DNA of 64,000 bases from an uncultured Eubacterium sp. (GTDB lineage Bacteria; Bacillota; Clostridia; Lachnospirales; Lachnospiraceae), in the NCBI GenBank assembly GCA_910578975.1, contig CAJTRZ010000008.1, positions 48,113 through 112,112 of the forward strand. Reading direction: 5' to 3'. Under the pieces are notes generated by a model. The model saw only the letters and a program-made list of their open reading frames with translations, had not been told where the DNA came from and made no database searches. The first letter of the stretch is position 1; the number at the start of each line of letters is the position of its first letter. The position numbers and the translations under genes are program-made. This document shows, one piece after another, positions 45,103-54,007 of this stretch.

Positions 45103-47544
45103 TTACTCTATTACACGCTTAATCCCCATTGTTTCCCCATCACTACTTACTGTAATACAACCATTTTCATCTGTTCTGAATATCTGACTTCCATTCTGTT
45201 TTAATCTTTTTAGCGTTTCACTTGCCGGATGTCCATACATATTATTTTCTCCTACAGATATCATGCTGTACTTTGGTTGAATCCACTGCAAAAACTCATC
45301 TGATGTAGAATATTTTGAGCCATGATGTGCCACCTTCAATATTGTATAAGTATGATTTAATAAGGTTTGCACTTCTCTTTCCTGTTCTGATGAAATATCC
45401 CCTGTAAACAGCATGGAAAATTTATTATATTTTAAACCTAACACTGTAGAATACCCGTTTCTATTTTCTGCTTTTGTCTCATCACAAGGGTGAATACACT
45501 TTAATTCTACATTCCCAAATCTCATGAAATCCCCCTTTGTTATATACAGAACTTTCACACCATGCTCCTCTGCCAATTGCACCATCTGATTATAAGCATC
45601 ATCTTTTTCCATAATAGCAGGAAGTACCAGATTTCTTACTTTCACTCCATTTTTATTCGATTGTTTCAACATTTCAATCAAACCACTAATATGATCTGTG
45701 TCAGCGTGCGTCATTACTGCATAATCAATCTCCGATATACATTCCGCTTTCAGATATGGAATGATTCTATCCTTCCCTGCATTTTTTACAGTGGTACTTC
45801 CTCCATCAATCGTAACCACAATATCATTTGGCATTCTAATAACCAAACCATCCCCCTGTCCTACATCTAATGTGCTGATTTTAAGCACTTCCCTTTCTAT
45901 AAAGAATCTTTGCACTGGGTAATAAAAATAAATCAATAAATTCATTAAAAATACAACAAATCCTAGAAGAATAGAAAACTCTCTGATTCCCTTAATATTT
46001 TTTTGATTCGCCATGTACTTCTTTAGCTCCATTCCTTGCTTCGGAATTTTTATTGATTTTCTTTCACGCTCAAGTTGATACTTCTTTCTTTTCTTTTCTA
46101 AATAGAAAATAAGTACTGTGATTACTACATAGTAAAAACAAACTATTAATACACTTGGTTTTCCCACAATTACATTTGAAAATGGTATTTTTAAAACCAC
46201 ATTACACAGTTTTTCATAAAAATCTAATACATAACAGCCTGGTAAAATAGCTATTTTTGCAATACCTGCTCCAATGAATGAAACCAAAATCCCGGCAACT
46301 CCAGATGTCACAACCACACTCATTAACGGGATAATAATCACATTTAATAAAAATGAATATGTAGGAAGAGCATAAAAATGATATGCAATAATCGGATTCA
46401 TACATATGCTTACAGTTAAGCTGCACAAAATAGCATTTCTTAGTTTCTTTCCCCATTTTTTTACTAAAGCTTCCTCCTCTTCACTTTCATCTAGCTGAAA
46501 AATGTACACAACCTTTTTCCATACAATTACAATACTTATAATTGCTGTAAAAGACATCTGAAACCCTGAATTCCATAAAACAAATGGATTTCCAAGCAGC
46601 ATTAATATTCCTGCTAATGAAATTGATGTAACATAATCATAATTTCGTCCAAGCACTTCACCAAACATCTTTAATCCAAACATTACCAATGCCCGCACAG
46701 CAGCAATACCAAGTCCTGATAATATTCCAAACATTACTACTGTCGTCACAGAAACTGCCATAGATATTCCAAAACTAAAACGCTTTCGAAATAAATTGTA
46801 CACAAACATTCCAATAATACTGATATGCAGACCACTGATTGCTAGAACATGAGAAATTCCTGAAAGCGAATATAATTCCTTTAACTCTGCACTCATTTCC
46901 GATTTATCTCCCAAAAGGATACCCTGATATATGATGTCTTTGTTATTTAGAGCTTTTAAAATCCCCTTATTGTGATTACATATAACCTCCAATTTATCTG
47001 TTATACTATTTTTAAATTCATATAATTGCTGCCTAATAAAATCATAATCACTATCTATAATCTCTATTACTTCCGCGTTCACTGCTATATACACTCCAAG
47101 TGTCATATAATATTTTTTACTATCAAAATTTCCTTTATTCTTTGCTGCAGAAAACTGTTTTATCGCTCCGGTAACCTGCACCATATTTCCTATCCTTACT
47201 CCATGGATTTCATCTATATAGATAATTACATGTTGATACACATTGCCCTTGATTTCTACATTATCTAAATATAATGAAACTCCATACTGCGTCTTTAATA
47301 TCTTACTAACTTTCCCTGTTATCTGTATCTGCCGCTCCACAAAACGATATGCTCTGTCCCTCTCTTCCATCTCATGGCTCGTGATTAGAAATCCCAATAC
47401 ACAACCAAAAAAAATCACCACGAATACAGCCACCTGTTGTTTCGTGATGATTTTTAAAATGAATAATATCATAGGTAATAACCAAAGTATTCCCACCATA
47501 TTATACACAGTTATAAATTCTCCAAGTACAAAAGCCAAAAACAA
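45103..47544 (-). CDS. comEC: DNA internalisation competence protein ComEC/Rec2
   Basis: ComEC forms the channel that passes single-stranded DNA through the membrane during transformation. The 813-residue protein has an N-terminal hydrophobic DUF4131 part, the Competence domain with many helices (about 190-480; SGISHVLAISGLHISIIG is the family hallmark), and a C-terminal metallo-beta-lactamase domain with LDVGQGDG, DGGSTT, THADTDHISGL, LFTGDIS and KVAHHGS. The last stop is normal and nothing is truncated. The coordinate given begins at a TTG (47544), but GGAG plus 7 nt points to an AUA codon at 47565, which would add the typical start (M)KRPIFI. The gene is 14-35 bp after the GerMN gene in the same operon as comEA. 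Confidence 0.94.
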   Translation of the reverse strand: MFLAFVLGEFITVYNMVGILWLLPMILFILKIITKQQVAVFVVIFFGCVLGFLITSHEMEERDRAYRFVERQIQITGKVSKILKTQYGVSLYLDNVEIKGNVYQHVIIYIDEIHGVRIGNMVQVTGAIKQFSAAKNKGNFDSKKYYMTLGVYIAVNAEVIEIIDSDYDFIRQQLYEFKNSITDKLEVICNHNKGILKALNNKDIIYQGILLGDKSEMSAELKELYSLSGISHVLAISGLHISIIGMFVYNLFRKRFSFGISMAVSVTTVVMFGILSGLGIAAVRALVMFGLKMFGEVLGRNYDYVTSISLAGILMLLGNPFVLWNSGFQMSFTAIISIVIVWKKVVYIFQLDESEEEEALVKKWGKKLRNAILCSLTVSICMNPIIAYHFYALPTYSFLLNVIIIPLMSVVVTSGVAGILVSFIGAGIAKIAILPGCYVLDFYEKLCNVVLKIPFSNVIVGKPSVLIVCFYYVVITVLIFYLEKKRKKYQLERERKSIKIPKQGMELKKYMANQKNIKGIREFSILLGFVVFLMNLLIYFYYPVQRFFIEREVLKISTLDVGQGDGLVIRMPNDIVVTIDGGSTTVKNAGKDRIIPYLKAECISEIDYAVMTHADTDHISGLIEMLKQSNKNGVKVRNLVLPAIMEKDDAYNQMVQLAEEHGVKVLYITKGDFMRFGNVELKCIHPCDETKAENRNGYSTVLGLKYNKFSMLFTGDISSEQEREVQTLLNHTYTILKVAHHGSKYSTSDEFLQWIQPKYSMISVGENNMYGHPASETLKRLKQNGSQIFRTDENGCITVSSDGETMGIKRVIE

Positions 47545-47578
47545 AATAAAAATTGGTCTTTTTATAACTGTTCTCCTT

Positions 47579-48538
47579 TTATTTAATTTCTATATTTTCT
47601 ATCTCTTCTACTTCCACATCACCTGCTTGTTCTATAATATCCAGATTCCTGATAAATGGATGTTCAAGAGATATTTCATTCTTATATTTTATGGATGTTT
47701 CTCCTTTTACACTAATTTGAACTTTGTGTACTTCGTCCAGTTCAGATAACGTATTTACAATCGAATAAACAACCATTTTTCCTGACACCTGACTCTGCTC
47801 TGTTAAAAAGTTTTCGTCAAAATCAACGTAGCAAATGTTATTTGCTGTGACAACACTTAATACCTTTACTTTTGGGGATAAGGTAAAAGTATAGCCCTGC
47901 TTTTCAGGTCCCTTAATTAACTGATTGAGAATAAATTGTTCTTTTGTACGATCCCCATAAGAAACATTATACAATTTATATTCTTTCAATGCAGTTCCAT
48001 CTTCATTCGCAAAATACAATGCAAAATCCATTGCAGGTTTTTCTTTTCGATCTCCAATATCTGAAACAAAATCCGATTCATCCATTGCATTTAAAAAGTT
48101 TCCATCTTTTCCTTTACAAGGCTCATTATGAACTGTAAATGCAACATACTCGACATCTTTAATTTTGACTAAGGTCAACACAACTGCTGCTCTGCACAAC
48201 ACTTCTTTTTTAGGACTCAATTCATAATACTTCTCATCAAAATCAATCTTTGCGATTCCATCTACAATACTATACCCCAGCACAGATACTTCCTCAGGAA
48301 TCGCACTGCTATTGCCTTCTAAATCCCCTGACTTTGTCAATCTTCCGAGCAATTCTTCAACAAGCTGCTCTCCTCTATCATTATTATTCTGATATTTTTC
48401 TGTAACCAGTTTTTCATCTGAGATATAATATATATCCATCCCTTGGGAATTGTCTTTATGATTATCTCCACAGCCAGTACACACTGAAATTACCATTATA
48501 CTTATTATTAAACATATTAACCATCGCTGTTTTTTCAT
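47579..48538 (-). CDS. GerMN domain lipoprotein
   Basis: The 319-residue protein has a lipobox (VCTGC, cysteine at about 22) after a basic, hydrophobic leader, so it is a membrane-anchored lipoprotein. Two GerMN domains follow, with EELLGRLTKSGDLEGNSSAIPEEVSVLGY and NQLIKGPEKQGYTFTLSPKVKVLSV, each cut here to their cores (VEELLGRL...PEEVSVL and LIKGPEK...PKVKVLSV). The repeated CYVDFDENF/AKIDFDEKYYELS pattern is typical. GerM is needed for spore engulfment and germination in Bacillus; LpqB-like relatives partner with MtrAB-type two-component systems. The position right after a histidine kinase gene fits such a partner role, by inference. Confidence 0.85.
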   Translation of the reverse strand: MKKQRWLICLIISIMVISVCTGCGDNHKDNSQGMDIYYISDEKLVTEKYQNNNDRGEQLVEELLGRLTKSGDLEGNSSAIPEEVSVLGYSIVDGIAKIDFDEKYYELSPKKEVLCRAAVVLTLVKIKDVEYVAFTVHNEPCKGKDGNFLNAMDESDFVSDIGDRKEKPAMDFALYFANEDGTALKEYKLYNVSYGDRTKEQFILNQLIKGPEKQGYTFTLSPKVKVLSVVTANNICYVDFDENFLTEQSQVSGKMVVYSIVNTLSELDEVHKVQISVKGETSIKYKNEISLEHPFIRNLDIIEQAGDVEVEEIENIEIK

Positions 48539-48549
48539 AAATGTACCCT

Positions 48550-50016
48550 CTATGCTATATACTTGAGTGGAATTCTCACAATAAACGTTGTTCCTTCCCC
48601 TTCTTTACTGTGAATCTTAATAGAACCATGATGTTTCAAAACAATATCTCTGGTAATTGCAAGCCCCAGTCCGGTTCCTCCAGTCTCCCTTGCTCTTGCT
48701 TTATCTACTCTGAAAAATCTTTCGAAAACTCTTTCCTGGTCTTCTTCTGATATTCCAATGCCAGTATCAATTACCTTCAGATAAAAATATTGATGATCGG
48801 AATTCAAAGATGCAGTAACTGTACCATCTGTATTATTATATTTGATTGCATTCTCCACCAGATTGGTTGCAACACTCGCAAATTTCAATTCATCAACATC
48901 AGCAATAACAGGTCTGAAGCTCTCAAAGACCAATTCAATATTTTTGCTTTCTGCAATAGGCTTTAACCGTTTCAATACTGTTTCAAGAATCTCATTAATA
49001 TTTACTGATGAGATATTAATTTCTACATCGGTTTTCTCCATTTTTACAAGATCTAATAAATCAGTAATGATTTCATTCTCTCTGTCTATCTCTTTACAGA
49101 TATCCTGGAGAAACTCCTGATATAACTCCTCTGGAACTCCTTCATTTCCAATTAAAGACTCTGCTAGAACTTTCATGGATGTCAAAGGAGTTTTTAACTC
49201 ATGAGATACATTTGATACAAATTCCTGTCTTGATTTATCCTGTGTATTCATCCGTTCCACAAGTCTGCTGAATTCATCACTAATCTGTGCTACTTCTGTA
49301 TATTCTTTGCTATTCTGCCCCTCTTCCATAGCCCCCAGTGTAATGTTTTTGATTGCTTTGTGCATTTTTCGAATCGGTCTGTTAAACAAGACCGAACATC
49401 CCCAGGCTGTGACCAGTGCAAATATTGTGAGAAGAATATCTATAATCAGTACAGAACGCTCCACTGTCTCCTTATAATCCACCACATCATCCATCGAATA
49501 ATGTATGTAAACAGCACCTACAATACTGGACTTTTTATTACTATCAGTAGTTATTGATGGAGCCACAATGACTAAGGGCTCTGCAAACTCTACATAATTT
49601 TCCTTCTCATTTTTTATAAATATGTTTTCTCCATCAATACTCTTTATAACACTTTCCGATATACTGGTTTTTCCCAGTTCGCTGCTGTCTGTATCACTTA
49701 CCACAATATACTGGCTGTTAATGACCTGTATTCTACAGTTATACTCTCCTGCCAATTGTGCAATCTGAGCGTCCACAATCTGTGATTCATTATTCTGATC
49801 CAGATATCCCTCACTTACAATACTATTTTTCAACATTGTATTGTTTGCCTTAAACCTGTCTATCTTTTTGTCAGTATATTCGTTGACTGCCACATTATAA
49901 ATAAACACACTAGCGATAACAATAGGTACAATAACAAGAAGTGTCACAATCATAAACACTCTGAATCTAAGACCTTTTATAAAACTTAAAATATTCTCAT
50001 ATGATTTTTTTTTCAT
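48550..50016 (-). CDS. Sensor histidine kinase (HAMP, HisKA, HATPase)
   Basis: The 488-residue kinase has two transmembrane helices (about 18-42 and 185-208) that bracket an extracellular domain of about 140 residues (dCache/PAS-like). HAMP follows at about 210-260. The phospho-acceptor is in NVSHELKTPLTS. The ATP-binding domain has NLVENAIKYN, DTGIGISEEDQ, RFFRVDKAR and GGTGLGLAI. It starts 4 nt after the response-regulator stop. The signal sensed is unknown. It resembles WalK/MtrB-type kinases in layout, and the downstream GerMN lipoprotein gene recalls the mtrAB-lpqB arrangement. Confidence 0.92.
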   Translation of the reverse strand: MKKKSYENILSFIKGLRFRVFMIVTLLVIVPIVIASVFIYNVAVNEYTDKKIDRFKANNTMLKNSIVSEGYLDQNNESQIVDAQIAQLAGEYNCRIQVINSQYIVVSDTDSSELGKTSISESVIKSIDGENIFIKNEKENYVEFAEPLVIVAPSITTDSNKKSSIVGAVYIHYSMDDVVDYKETVERSVLIIDILLTIFALVTAWGCSVLFNRPIRKMHKAIKNITLGAMEEGQNSKEYTEVAQISDEFSRLVERMNTQDKSRQEFVSNVSHELKTPLTSMKVLAESLIGNEGVPEELYQEFLQDICKEIDRENEIITDLLDLVKMEKTDVEINISSVNINEILETVLKRLKPIAESKNIELVFESFRPVIADVDELKFASVATNLVENAIKYNNTDGTVTASLNSDHQYFYLKVIDTGIGISEEDQERVFERFFRVDKARARETGGTGLGLAITRDIVLKHHGSIKIHSKEGEGTTFIVRIPLKYIA

Positions 50017-50020
50017 TTAT

Positions 50021-50707
50021 TTATCCTTGAAAATAATAACCCATGCCCCATTTTGTATGTACGTACTCTGGTTTTGCTGGATTTTCTTCTATTTTTTCTC
50101 TTAACCTTCTTACATTTACATCCACAGTTCTGGCATCACCCGGATACTTAGAACCCCATATTATTGTAAGTAACTGCTCTCTGGAATAAATCTTGCCTGG
50201 ATTCTCAGCCAATAATTTTAAAATATCAAACTCTTTAACTGTTAATTTGATTTCACTGCCATCTATGTATAAACGTTTCGCCTCAACATCCAGCTTCATC
50301 TTCCCTGAAGTAATTACCTTTGGTGCAGCCGGTACGGCTGCAGCTTTTCTTTTATTTCTGCGGACAATAGCCTTAATTCTTGCCTTAACTTCAAGAATAT
50401 TAAAAGGCTTTGTAATATAATCATCTGCACCATACTCTAATCCCAGAATTTTGTCCATATCCTCACCTTTTGCTGTAAGCATTACAATCGGCATGTCTGA
50501 AAATTCCCGAATCTGCTGACATACTTCATACCCATTATAGATTGGAAGCATCAGGTCAAGCAACATAATGTCATATTCATTCTCTTTTGCCTTATCTACT
50601 GCTTCCTGTCCGTCATAAGCACAGTCTACTTCATATCCTTCCTGCTCTAAACTAAATTTTAGTCCCTTCACAATTAATTTCTCATCATCTACTACCAAAG
50701 CCTTCAT
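50021..50707 (-). CDS. OmpR/PhoB-family response regulator
   Basis: A 228-residue regulator with an N-terminal receiver domain: acidic pair D8-D9 in VVDDEKL, phospho-acceptor aspartate in IMLLDLMLP (D52), the T/S in MLTAKGED and the K in YITKPFN. A Lys/Ala-rich linker (about 118-130) leads to the winged-helix DNA-binding domain with REQLLTIIWG and TVDVNVRRLREKIE. It is the cognate regulator for the downstream kinase. It lies 12 nt after comEA, so competence and this system are co-transcribed. Target genes cannot be read from the sequence. Confidence 0.93.
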   Translation of the reverse strand: MKALVVDDEKLIVKGLKFSLEQEGYEVDCAYDGQEAVDKAKENEYDIMLLDLMLPIYNGYEVCQQIREFSDMPIVMLTAKGEDMDKILGLEYGADDYITKPFNILEVKARIKAIVRRNKRKAAAVPAAPKVITSGKMKLDVEAKRLYIDGSEIKLTVKEFDILKLLAENPGKIYSREQLLTIIWGSKYPGDARTVDVNVRRLREKIEENPAKPEYVHTKWGMGYYFQG

Positions 50708-50719
50708 GTTATTCCCTCT

Positions 50720-51313
50720 CTATTCTATTGTAATCAAATCTTTTATATTGGTATAAGTAGCATCACCTATGCCTGAAACCTTTTTAATATCTTCTTTCGA
50801 TGTAAATAATCCATTCTCTTCTCTGTACGCTATAATAGCTGCAGCTTTGGCTTCACCGATCCCCTGTAACGACATCAGCATTTTGTTGTCTGCCGTATTA
50901 ATATTAACCAAAGTTTCACTCATACTCTGCTTCTCTTTATCATTGCTTTCATATTTTTCACCATACTCTTTTTTTGTCATAATATAAATATCCTGTTCAT
51001 CTGATACAGTCTCTGCCAGATTCAACGCCCTTTTCTCTGCATCAGATGTCATCCCCCCTGCCATATCTACAGCCTGATACACTCTGTCACCTGAATGTAA
51101 TACATATACTCCCGGTTTTTTAACTGCTCCATGTACATATACTACAACATTGTCAGAAGTTTCATCTTTTACGCTGCTCTCCTGTTTACTATCTGTATCA
51201 TTTTGTGTTGTTTCATCAGATAATGAAACATAGTCCTTTTTGTCTTTACAAGCTGTCAATAAACAACAGATAAACAACATAATAAATATTTTTATCATTA
51301 ATTTTTTAATCAT
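50720..51313 (-). CDS. comEA: ComEA-type DNA-binding protein, lipoprotein form
   Basis: ComEA binds incoming double-stranded DNA at the cell surface for uptake. The 197-residue protein has a lipobox (LLTAC, cysteine at 22) in place of the usual transmembrane anchor. An SLBB domain (VVYVHGAVKKPGVYVLHSGD) and the C-terminal helix-hairpin-helix pair (VNINTADNKMLMSLQGIGEAKAAAI, cut here to NINTADNKML...QGIGEAKA, and KVSGIGDATY) follow. The two GIG loops are the DNA-binding hairpins. GGAG precedes the ATG but is folded in a hairpin with the start codon. The promoter is TTGATA-17-TACAAT. It heads the operon with the two-component system, GerMN protein and ComEC. Confidence 0.9.
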   Translation of the reverse strand: MIKKLMIKIFIMLFICCLLTACKDKKDYVSLSDETTQNDTDSKQESSVKDETSDNVVVYVHGAVKKPGVYVLHSGDRVYQAVDMAGGMTSDAEKRALNLAETVSDEQDIYIMTKKEYGEKYESNDKEKQSMSETLVNINTADNKMLMSLQGIGEAKAAAIIAYREENGLFTSKEDIKKVSGIGDATYTNIKDLITIE

Positions 51314-51345
51314 TCATGCTCCTTTCGGAGTTTCCCCTATGAATG
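51311..51345 (-). promoter_or_regulatory. Start-codon and ribosome-site hairpin in the comEA leader
   Basis: Read leftward, CATTCAT (51345-51339) pairs with ATGAATG (51317-51311), which contains the start codon. Inside, CTCC-GAAA-GGAG (51330-51319) pairs the Shine-Dalgarno GGAG in a GNRA tetraloop hairpin. The fold would hide both translation signals. Confidence 0.6.
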
Positions 51346-51353
51346 CTTATATA

Positions 51354-51382
51354 ATTGTACAAGATAAAATTCTACTTATCAA
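51354..51382 (-). promoter_or_regulatory. Promoter of the comEA operon
   Basis: Leftward -35 TTGATA (51382-51377), 17-nt spacer, -10 TACAAT (51359-51354). The predicted 5' leader is about 35 nt. Confidence 0.7.
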
Positions 51383-51408
51383 TAATCTTTTTATTATTTT
51401 TAATATTT

Positions 51409-51837
51409 TTATTTATGGAAAATAAAAATGCCTGCAATTGAAACAAAAGCTCCTATTACTTTTCTCCACTCAAAGGGCACTTTCTCTACACCAAACAGAC
51501 CAAACACTTCAATTAAATACGCCACAATAATTTGAGATACCACAATCAAAAGAACCGCTTGGGCAGGTCCAAGTGAATTCATACTTTTAATAACTGTCAG
51601 TGTAATAAATGCTCCAATGACTCCTCCTAGCAACATATACTTATTCTCTATATGGAACATTCCCATTACATTTTGTCTTCCAGTCACAAACCATGCTATA
51701 ATGCAAACAAAAAAGGCAGTAAGCTGTACCCATGAATTGGCCGCCCACATACTACTGCCTTTTGTTACTCCAGTATTAAATACTCCCTGAACACTCATAA
51801 GTGCTCCTGAAATTAATGCGATAATAATTCCCCACAT
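51409..51837 (-). CDS. DMT family transporter, YdcZ type (DUF606)
   Basis: The 142-residue protein is almost wholly hydrophobic, with five predicted helices. It contains the YdcZ/DUF606 features SVQGVFNTGVTKG near residue 15, GAFITLTVIKSMNSLGPA (cut to ITLTVIKSMNSLGPA) near 78, and IGAFVSIAGIFIF at the end. These short proteins belong to the drug/metabolite transporter clan and usually work as dimers or paired halves. Substrate is unknown. AGGAGG precedes the ATG. It starts 53 bp after the phoR-like kinase gene and may be co-transcribed with it. Confidence 0.85.
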   Translation of the reverse strand: MWGIIIALISGALMSVQGVFNTGVTKGSSMWAANSWVQLTAFFVCIIAWFVTGRQNVMGMFHIENKYMLLGGVIGAFITLTVIKSMNSLGPAQAVLLIVVSQIIVAYLIEVFGLFGVEKVPFEWRKVIGAFVSIAGIFIFHK

Positions 51838-51889
51838 ATGAACCTCCTAAAATAATCTTCTTATTTTAGAATTTACAAATATTTGCTTA

Positions 51890-53224
51890 TTATACAGTTT
51901 TTTTCTGAAACAATATGGAGATACACGTTCCCTTTCCTACTACACTATCAATTTCTATCTCTGCTTCATGCTGCTCTGCAATGTGCTTTACAATCGCCAG
52001 CCCAAGACCAGTTCCTCCGGTCTTTTTGGAACGTGCCTTATCAACTCTGTAAAATCTTTCAAAAATTCTTTCCTGTTCCTTTTTAGGAATTCCAATTCCA
52101 TCATCCTGTACCTGAAGTACAATCTTATCCTCTTTTCTAAATACTGATACTATAACATGCCCCCCAGCCTGATTATACCGTATAGCATTATCACAGAGAT
52201 TGTATATAATTTCCTGAATCATGTCTCTGTTCGCTTCTATAATCCCCTGGTCTTGATTTTTATGCATTACAATATCTACACCATGCTTCTTTGCATTCAT
52301 TTGCAACATTTCCACACAATTCTCTGCCTCTTCTGCAAGATTGACTGTTGTTGTTGCCATTTCACTGTCCATAACATCCAACTCTGACAACTCTATAATA
52401 TCATTAATTAAAGATAATAGACGAATTGAACTCTTATGAATTTCTCCTGCAAAACGTCTTACATCATCTTCTTTAGCCATTCCATTTTCTATCAATTCTG
52501 CGTATCCCGAGATAGATGCAAGAGGTGTCTTAAGTTCATGAGACACATTGGCTGTAAAATCCTGACGCATATTTGCACTTTTCTTTAAAGCTTTATGCTG
52601 ACTGTGTATTTTATCAAGAAACGGTTTAATCTCTTCATATGTAGCTGTAATTTCATCATCATCAATGTTCTTTGCCAGCAATTCAATAGGTTCTACCAGC
52701 CTTCTTGCCAACATTCTTGCCACAAGAATACATACTGCAACAGCCAGCAGCAGTTCCACTATCAGAATAGGAAGTATATGCTTAAAAAACTGCCAAATAC
52801 TTCCAACCTCTTTCGCAACACGAAGTATTTTTCCATTATTTAGCCTCTCTGCATAATAATATGTATTTTTTGAAAAAGTATCAGATTTCCTGATTTTTTT
52901 CCCAGCACCATATTTTAATGCCTCCTGTATCTCCGGACGGTTCACATGATTGTCCATACTTCCAATATCTGCATTGCTGTCATATTGAACTTTTCCGTGT
53001 TCATCAATAACTGTAATTCTTAAATTGCTTATCTTGGGGTCGAAGTCCTGCTCAACATACTGCAATACTGCCTCCGTAGTATTTAAAATATGAACATGTG
53101 TTTTCAAATCCTCCATAACCTGCTCACTAAAAACATTATAAAAGGTTACCACAGTTATTATCATTGTAAGAAACATCATAGCAGCTGACACAATTGTCAT
53201 TCTGATATATAACTTTTTTTTCAC
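51890..53224 (-). CDS. phoR: PhoR-like sensor histidine kinase
   Basis: The 444-residue kinase has helices at about 9-30 and 148-168 around an extracellular PAS-like sensor of about 110 residues (ITVIDEHGKVQYDS). A HAMP-like linker is followed by the acceptor motif ANVSHELKTPLAS, the N box NLCDNAIRYN, the G1 box DDGIGIPKKEQ and GGTGLGLAIVKH. It abuts the response regulator stop. The neighbourhood with a Na/Pi transporter behind a Pho-box-like repeat supports the phosphate-starvation role. The extracellular part gives no direct evidence of the ligand. Confidence 0.85.
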   Translation of the reverse strand: MKKKLYIRMTIVSAAMMFLTMIITVVTFYNVFSEQVMEDLKTHVHILNTTEAVLQYVEQDFDPKISNLRITVIDEHGKVQYDSNADIGSMDNHVNRPEIQEALKYGAGKKIRKSDTFSKNTYYYAERLNNGKILRVAKEVGSIWQFFKHILPILIVELLLAVAVCILVARMLARRLVEPIELLAKNIDDDEITATYEEIKPFLDKIHSQHKALKKSANMRQDFTANVSHELKTPLASISGYAELIENGMAKEDDVRRFAGEIHKSSIRLLSLINDIIELSELDVMDSEMATTTVNLAEEAENCVEMLQMNAKKHGVDIVMHKNQDQGIIEANRDMIQEIIYNLCDNAIRYNQAGGHVIVSVFRKEDKIVLQVQDDGIGIPKKEQERIFERFYRVDKARSKKTGGTGLGLAIVKHIAEQHEAEIEIDSVVGKGTCISILFQKKTV

Positions 53225-53908
53225 TTACTTTTCCTTTCTGTAATTCATTGTATAACCTACATTTCTGACAGTCTGAATTAAAGCACCTTTATCTCCTAAT
53301 TTTTTCCGAAGTGTTTTTATATGCATATCAAGGGTTCTCGATTCCCCTTCATAATCAATTCCCCAGACTCTGTCTAGTATTCTGTTTCTCTGAAGTACAA
53401 TCCCGGAATTTTGCATGAGCATTTTTAACAGCTCAAACTCCTTATAAGTCAGTTCACAAACCTCACCATCAATAGACACCTGATGTTTTGCATCATTTAA
53501 TACAATACCGTCAAACTCCAAATCACTATCTGTCTGAAGATTTGCCCTTCTTAACATTGCTTTCACTCTGGATATTAATTCCATAATCCCAAAAGGTTTC
53601 GTCATATAATCATCTGCTCCCTGATCCAGTCCTTTCACTTTATCCATTTCTGTTGTCTTTGCTGTCACCATAATAACTGGAATCGCCGCAGTCTCTCCAT
53701 GTCCTCTCAAATCTTTTACAAGGGACAGCCCGTCTCTGTCCGGAAGCATGATATCCATAATAATTAAATCAGGATACTCCTTTTCCAACCTTTCTTCAAA
53801 CTTTTTTGCATTCCCAAAAGTATACACTTCGTAGCCGGCATTCTTTAATGCAAATTCTTCTATCTCTGCAATATTTTTATCATCTTCCACAATATATATT
53901 TTCTGCAT
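53225..53908 (-). CDS. phoP: PhoP/PhoB-like response regulator
   Basis: The start is the ATG at 53908 with AAAGGA 9 nt ahead; a longer frame reaches 53977 but has no such site and adds 23 residues foreign to the family. The 227-residue protein has a receiver domain (VEDDKNI, phospho-acceptor in IIMDIMLPDRDG, MVTAKTTE, MTKPFG) and a winged-helix domain (RNRILDRVWGIDYEGESRT, cut to RILDRVWG and SRTLDMHIKTLRKKLG). It belongs to the OmpR/PhoB group. The phosphate assignment comes from the neighbours. Confidence 0.88.
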   Translation of the reverse strand: MQKIYIVEDDKNIAEIEEFALKNAGYEVYTFGNAKKFEERLEKEYPDLIIMDIMLPDRDGLSLVKDLRGHGETAAIPVIMVTAKTTEMDKVKGLDQGADDYMTKPFGIMELISRVKAMLRRANLQTDSDLEFDGIVLNDAKHQVSIDGEVCELTYKEFELLKMLMQNSGIVLQRNRILDRVWGIDYEGESRTLDMHIKTLRKKLGDKGALIQTVRNVGYTMNYRKEK

Positions 53909-53967
53909 TTCGCACTGTTCCTTTCTTTCTTCTATAGAAAAGTCCTTTGAAACTCCTATGTAATAAT

Positions 53968-53994
53968 AAATGGACACGTTTCCATGTCCATTTT
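53968..53994 (-). terminator. Hairpin between the Na/Pi transporter gene and phoP
   Basis: AAATGGACA and TGTCCATTT form a 9-bp stem with an 8-nt loop (53968-53976 with 53985-53993), followed leftward by ATTATT. It is a weak to moderate terminator, so part of the transcript may continue into phoP-phoR. Confidence 0.55.
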
Positions 53995-54007
53995 ATATAT
54001 TATTATT

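Noticed and set aside
47243..47749. Rightward 168-codon ORF across the comEC/GerMN junction
   Set aside because: It is antisense to two well-supported genes and its product has no recognisable feature.
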